Shown here: positions 62,816 to 64,000 of the stretch, piece after piece
How positions within the stretch are numbered: the stretch's first letter is position 1
How the letters are laid out: every line of letters begins with the position of its first letter
DNA from: Reticulitermes speratus
Taxonomy: Eukaryota > Arthropoda > Insecta > Blattodea > Rhinotermitidae
Length of the DNA: 64,000 nucleotides
Assembly: GCA_021186555.1 (NCBI GenBank)
Contig: JAJKFL010000008.1
Coordinates: forward strand, 12,455,936-12,519,935
Reading direction: 5' to 3'
The notes under the pieces: model-generated
Database searches by the model: none
What the model was told of the DNA's origin: nothing
What the model saw: the letters and a program-made list of their open reading frames with translations, nothing else
Translations under genes and position numbers: made by a program

Positions 62816-63337
62816 CAGAAATCTTGGTATTTTCACAATTTCAGTATTGATGCTAGTACTACGATTTAAGCAAATTTACTACATGGAAATTATAAATATG
62901 GAAATGAAGGCAGTGGAAGGGAATTTCGTCCTTTGTTCAATTCTCATATTCTCTGACATGACAGACTTAGTTAACATTCCTGTTATCATGTACATCAGAC
63001 TGTAGAGTTTCATTTTGCAATAACACTGTTCAGATTAACAAGTTCACAGGTTCAGCATAAAACAAATAAATTATTCTGAACGCTGTCTTACACTTATAAT
63101 TTAATTTTTATGTTTTGTCTTGTGAAAATAAAGACAGAATTCATGGCCTGTACCTACATAACTTTCATTCATATATACGGATAAATCTATAGGAATCTAA
63201 GAACCTGTTTTTTTTTTTTCCAATTTGTATTAAGTTTGGAAGATTGTTCCATATTGCTGAAATCAAAATGCAATACCTGAACAGACTCAAGCAGTGTGTC
63301 AGTGACTTTGATAACAAATGCAAACTTGACCCACAAA

Positions 63338-63710
63338 TTAAATTAAGTTACAGACCAACTGATGCACACTAAAACCACTTTTTATGTAGCTTTATTATTA
63401 AAATTGTTAAAATTATACCCCAACACGTGTTTCGATCCTTGGATCATCGTCAGGGGGTTTTTTGTTGAAAGCTACAGTCACTTCATATACATGATTTTAA
63501 ACATTCTAACGGCACTTTAAAAAGTATATGAAGTGACTGTAGCTTTCAACAAAAAACCCCCTGACGATGATCCTAGGATCGAAACACGTGTTGGGGTATA
63601 ATTTCAACAATTTTAATAATAAAGCTACATAAAAAGTGGTTTTAGTGTGCATCAGTTGGTCTGTAACTTAATTTAATATGACGAAGATGCACGGTGTCAA
63701 CAGTGTGAAA
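63338..63710. mobile_element. Palindromic Penelope-like element 4 with hammerhead-like motif in both arms
   Basis: A 12-bp direct repeat 'ttgacccacaaa' lies at 63326–63337 and 63711–63722. Arms run to about 63492 and from about 63529 to 63677; a 33-nt extension (63678–63710) is on the right only. Right arm, plus strand: CCCC 63557–63560, CTGACGA 63561–63567, extra T 63568, stem GATCC/GGATC 63569–63580 with a two-base loop, GAAA 63581–63584, loopless stem ACAC/GTGT 63584–63591, T 63592, GGGG 63593–63596 pairing with CCCC. The left arm has the same on the minus strand (63457–63416) with only loop changes. Confidence 0.85.
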
Positions 63711-63945
63711 TTGACCCACAAAATTGCAAATCTCTTGATAATCAACGTCATTTATAGTCTGTGCCACATAAGATATTTTAAATACTAAAATTCCATTTGT
63801 CATTCCACAGTTCTGTTCCCCCAAAATCAGTTATCCTAGTTAAAAAATTACAATTCCAAACTGTTAACCTGTTATCACAGAATTTCCGTATGTGAAATGC
63901 TTGCATTCTACAAAACAGTTAAAATCCATTAACTTAAGAAAATAC

Positions 63946-64000
63946 CTGATTGAATTTAAGATGAATTCTGGGGGCCCTCTTCCCATGGGTACATCTGCTG
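63946..64000 (-). CDS. Possible partial exon of the diacylglycerol kinase gene
   Basis: Open in two frames from the window edge to a GT donor at 63945–63944 (for example ADVPMGRGPPEFILNSI). It lies on the right strand and distance for an upstream kinase exon. However exon 61500–61717 needs one base from the previous exon, and the frame that would supply it has a stop here. So either another small exon lies between, or this is not an exon. Confidence 0.25.

Noticed and set aside
62201..62869. 222-codon plus-strand open frame
   Set aside because: It lies wholly inside a fold-back element and its spacer, has no recognisable domain and reads through both arms.

Overview
This is a eukaryotic window: AT-rich, with split genes, GT–AG introns and dense transposable elements. 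The gene set (RSL1D1, TSEN54, a heparan sulfate 3-O-sulfotransferase, an epsilon-type diacylglycerol kinase) fits an animal. The long introns, tRNA- and 5S-derived SINEs, pogo and hAT miniature elements and Penelope-like palindromes suggest an arthropod, most likely a hemimetabolous insect. That placement is inference and I cannot name the species.

Layout of genes. (1) 1306–15022, minus: a ten-exon RSL1D1-type ribosomal L1-domain gene with an unusually long basic N-terminus. (2) 16516–26492, plus: a six-exon TSEN54 gene (tRNA-splicing endonuclease subunit) with an enlarged central exon, interrupted in this sequence by a 2-bp shortfall at a 21-bp tandem repeat. These two are head to head, about 1.5 kb apart. 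(3) 33006–38139, minus: a five-exon heparan sulfate glucosamine 3-O-sulfotransferase. (4) 45604–47525, minus: a two-exon small RGS-fold protein ending in a CaaL prenylation box. (5) 54577 to beyond 64000, minus: the catalytic and accessory domains of a type III (epsilon-like) diacylglycerol kinase, 5' end outside the window. Splice phases agree at every junction I list as part of a gene model. The genes serve unrelated housekeeping or signalling roles and do not form a functional cluster.

The rest is mobile DNA. Most striking are four unrelated-looking palindromic elements (17909–18429, 35202–35939, 56609–56923, 63338–63710). Each lies between 12–17 bp target duplications, has a 30–33 nt non-palindromic extension at one end only, and carries in its arms a sequence that folds like a minimal hammerhead ribozyme (CUGANGA, stem II, GAAA, stem III without a loop). 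This is the architecture of Penelope-like retroelement terminal repeats. An older, more abundant fold-back family (about ten copies) seems related. Other notable elements are a 2.3 kb retroposon with a VNTR core and a 13-bp target duplication (9453–11744), an internally deleted pogo-like element with an open DNA-binding ORF (5472–6367), hAT and pogo MITEs with exact target duplications, tRNA-derived SINEs, a 5S rRNA-derived sequence and four 5'-truncated LINEs, one of them nested in a fold-back copy.
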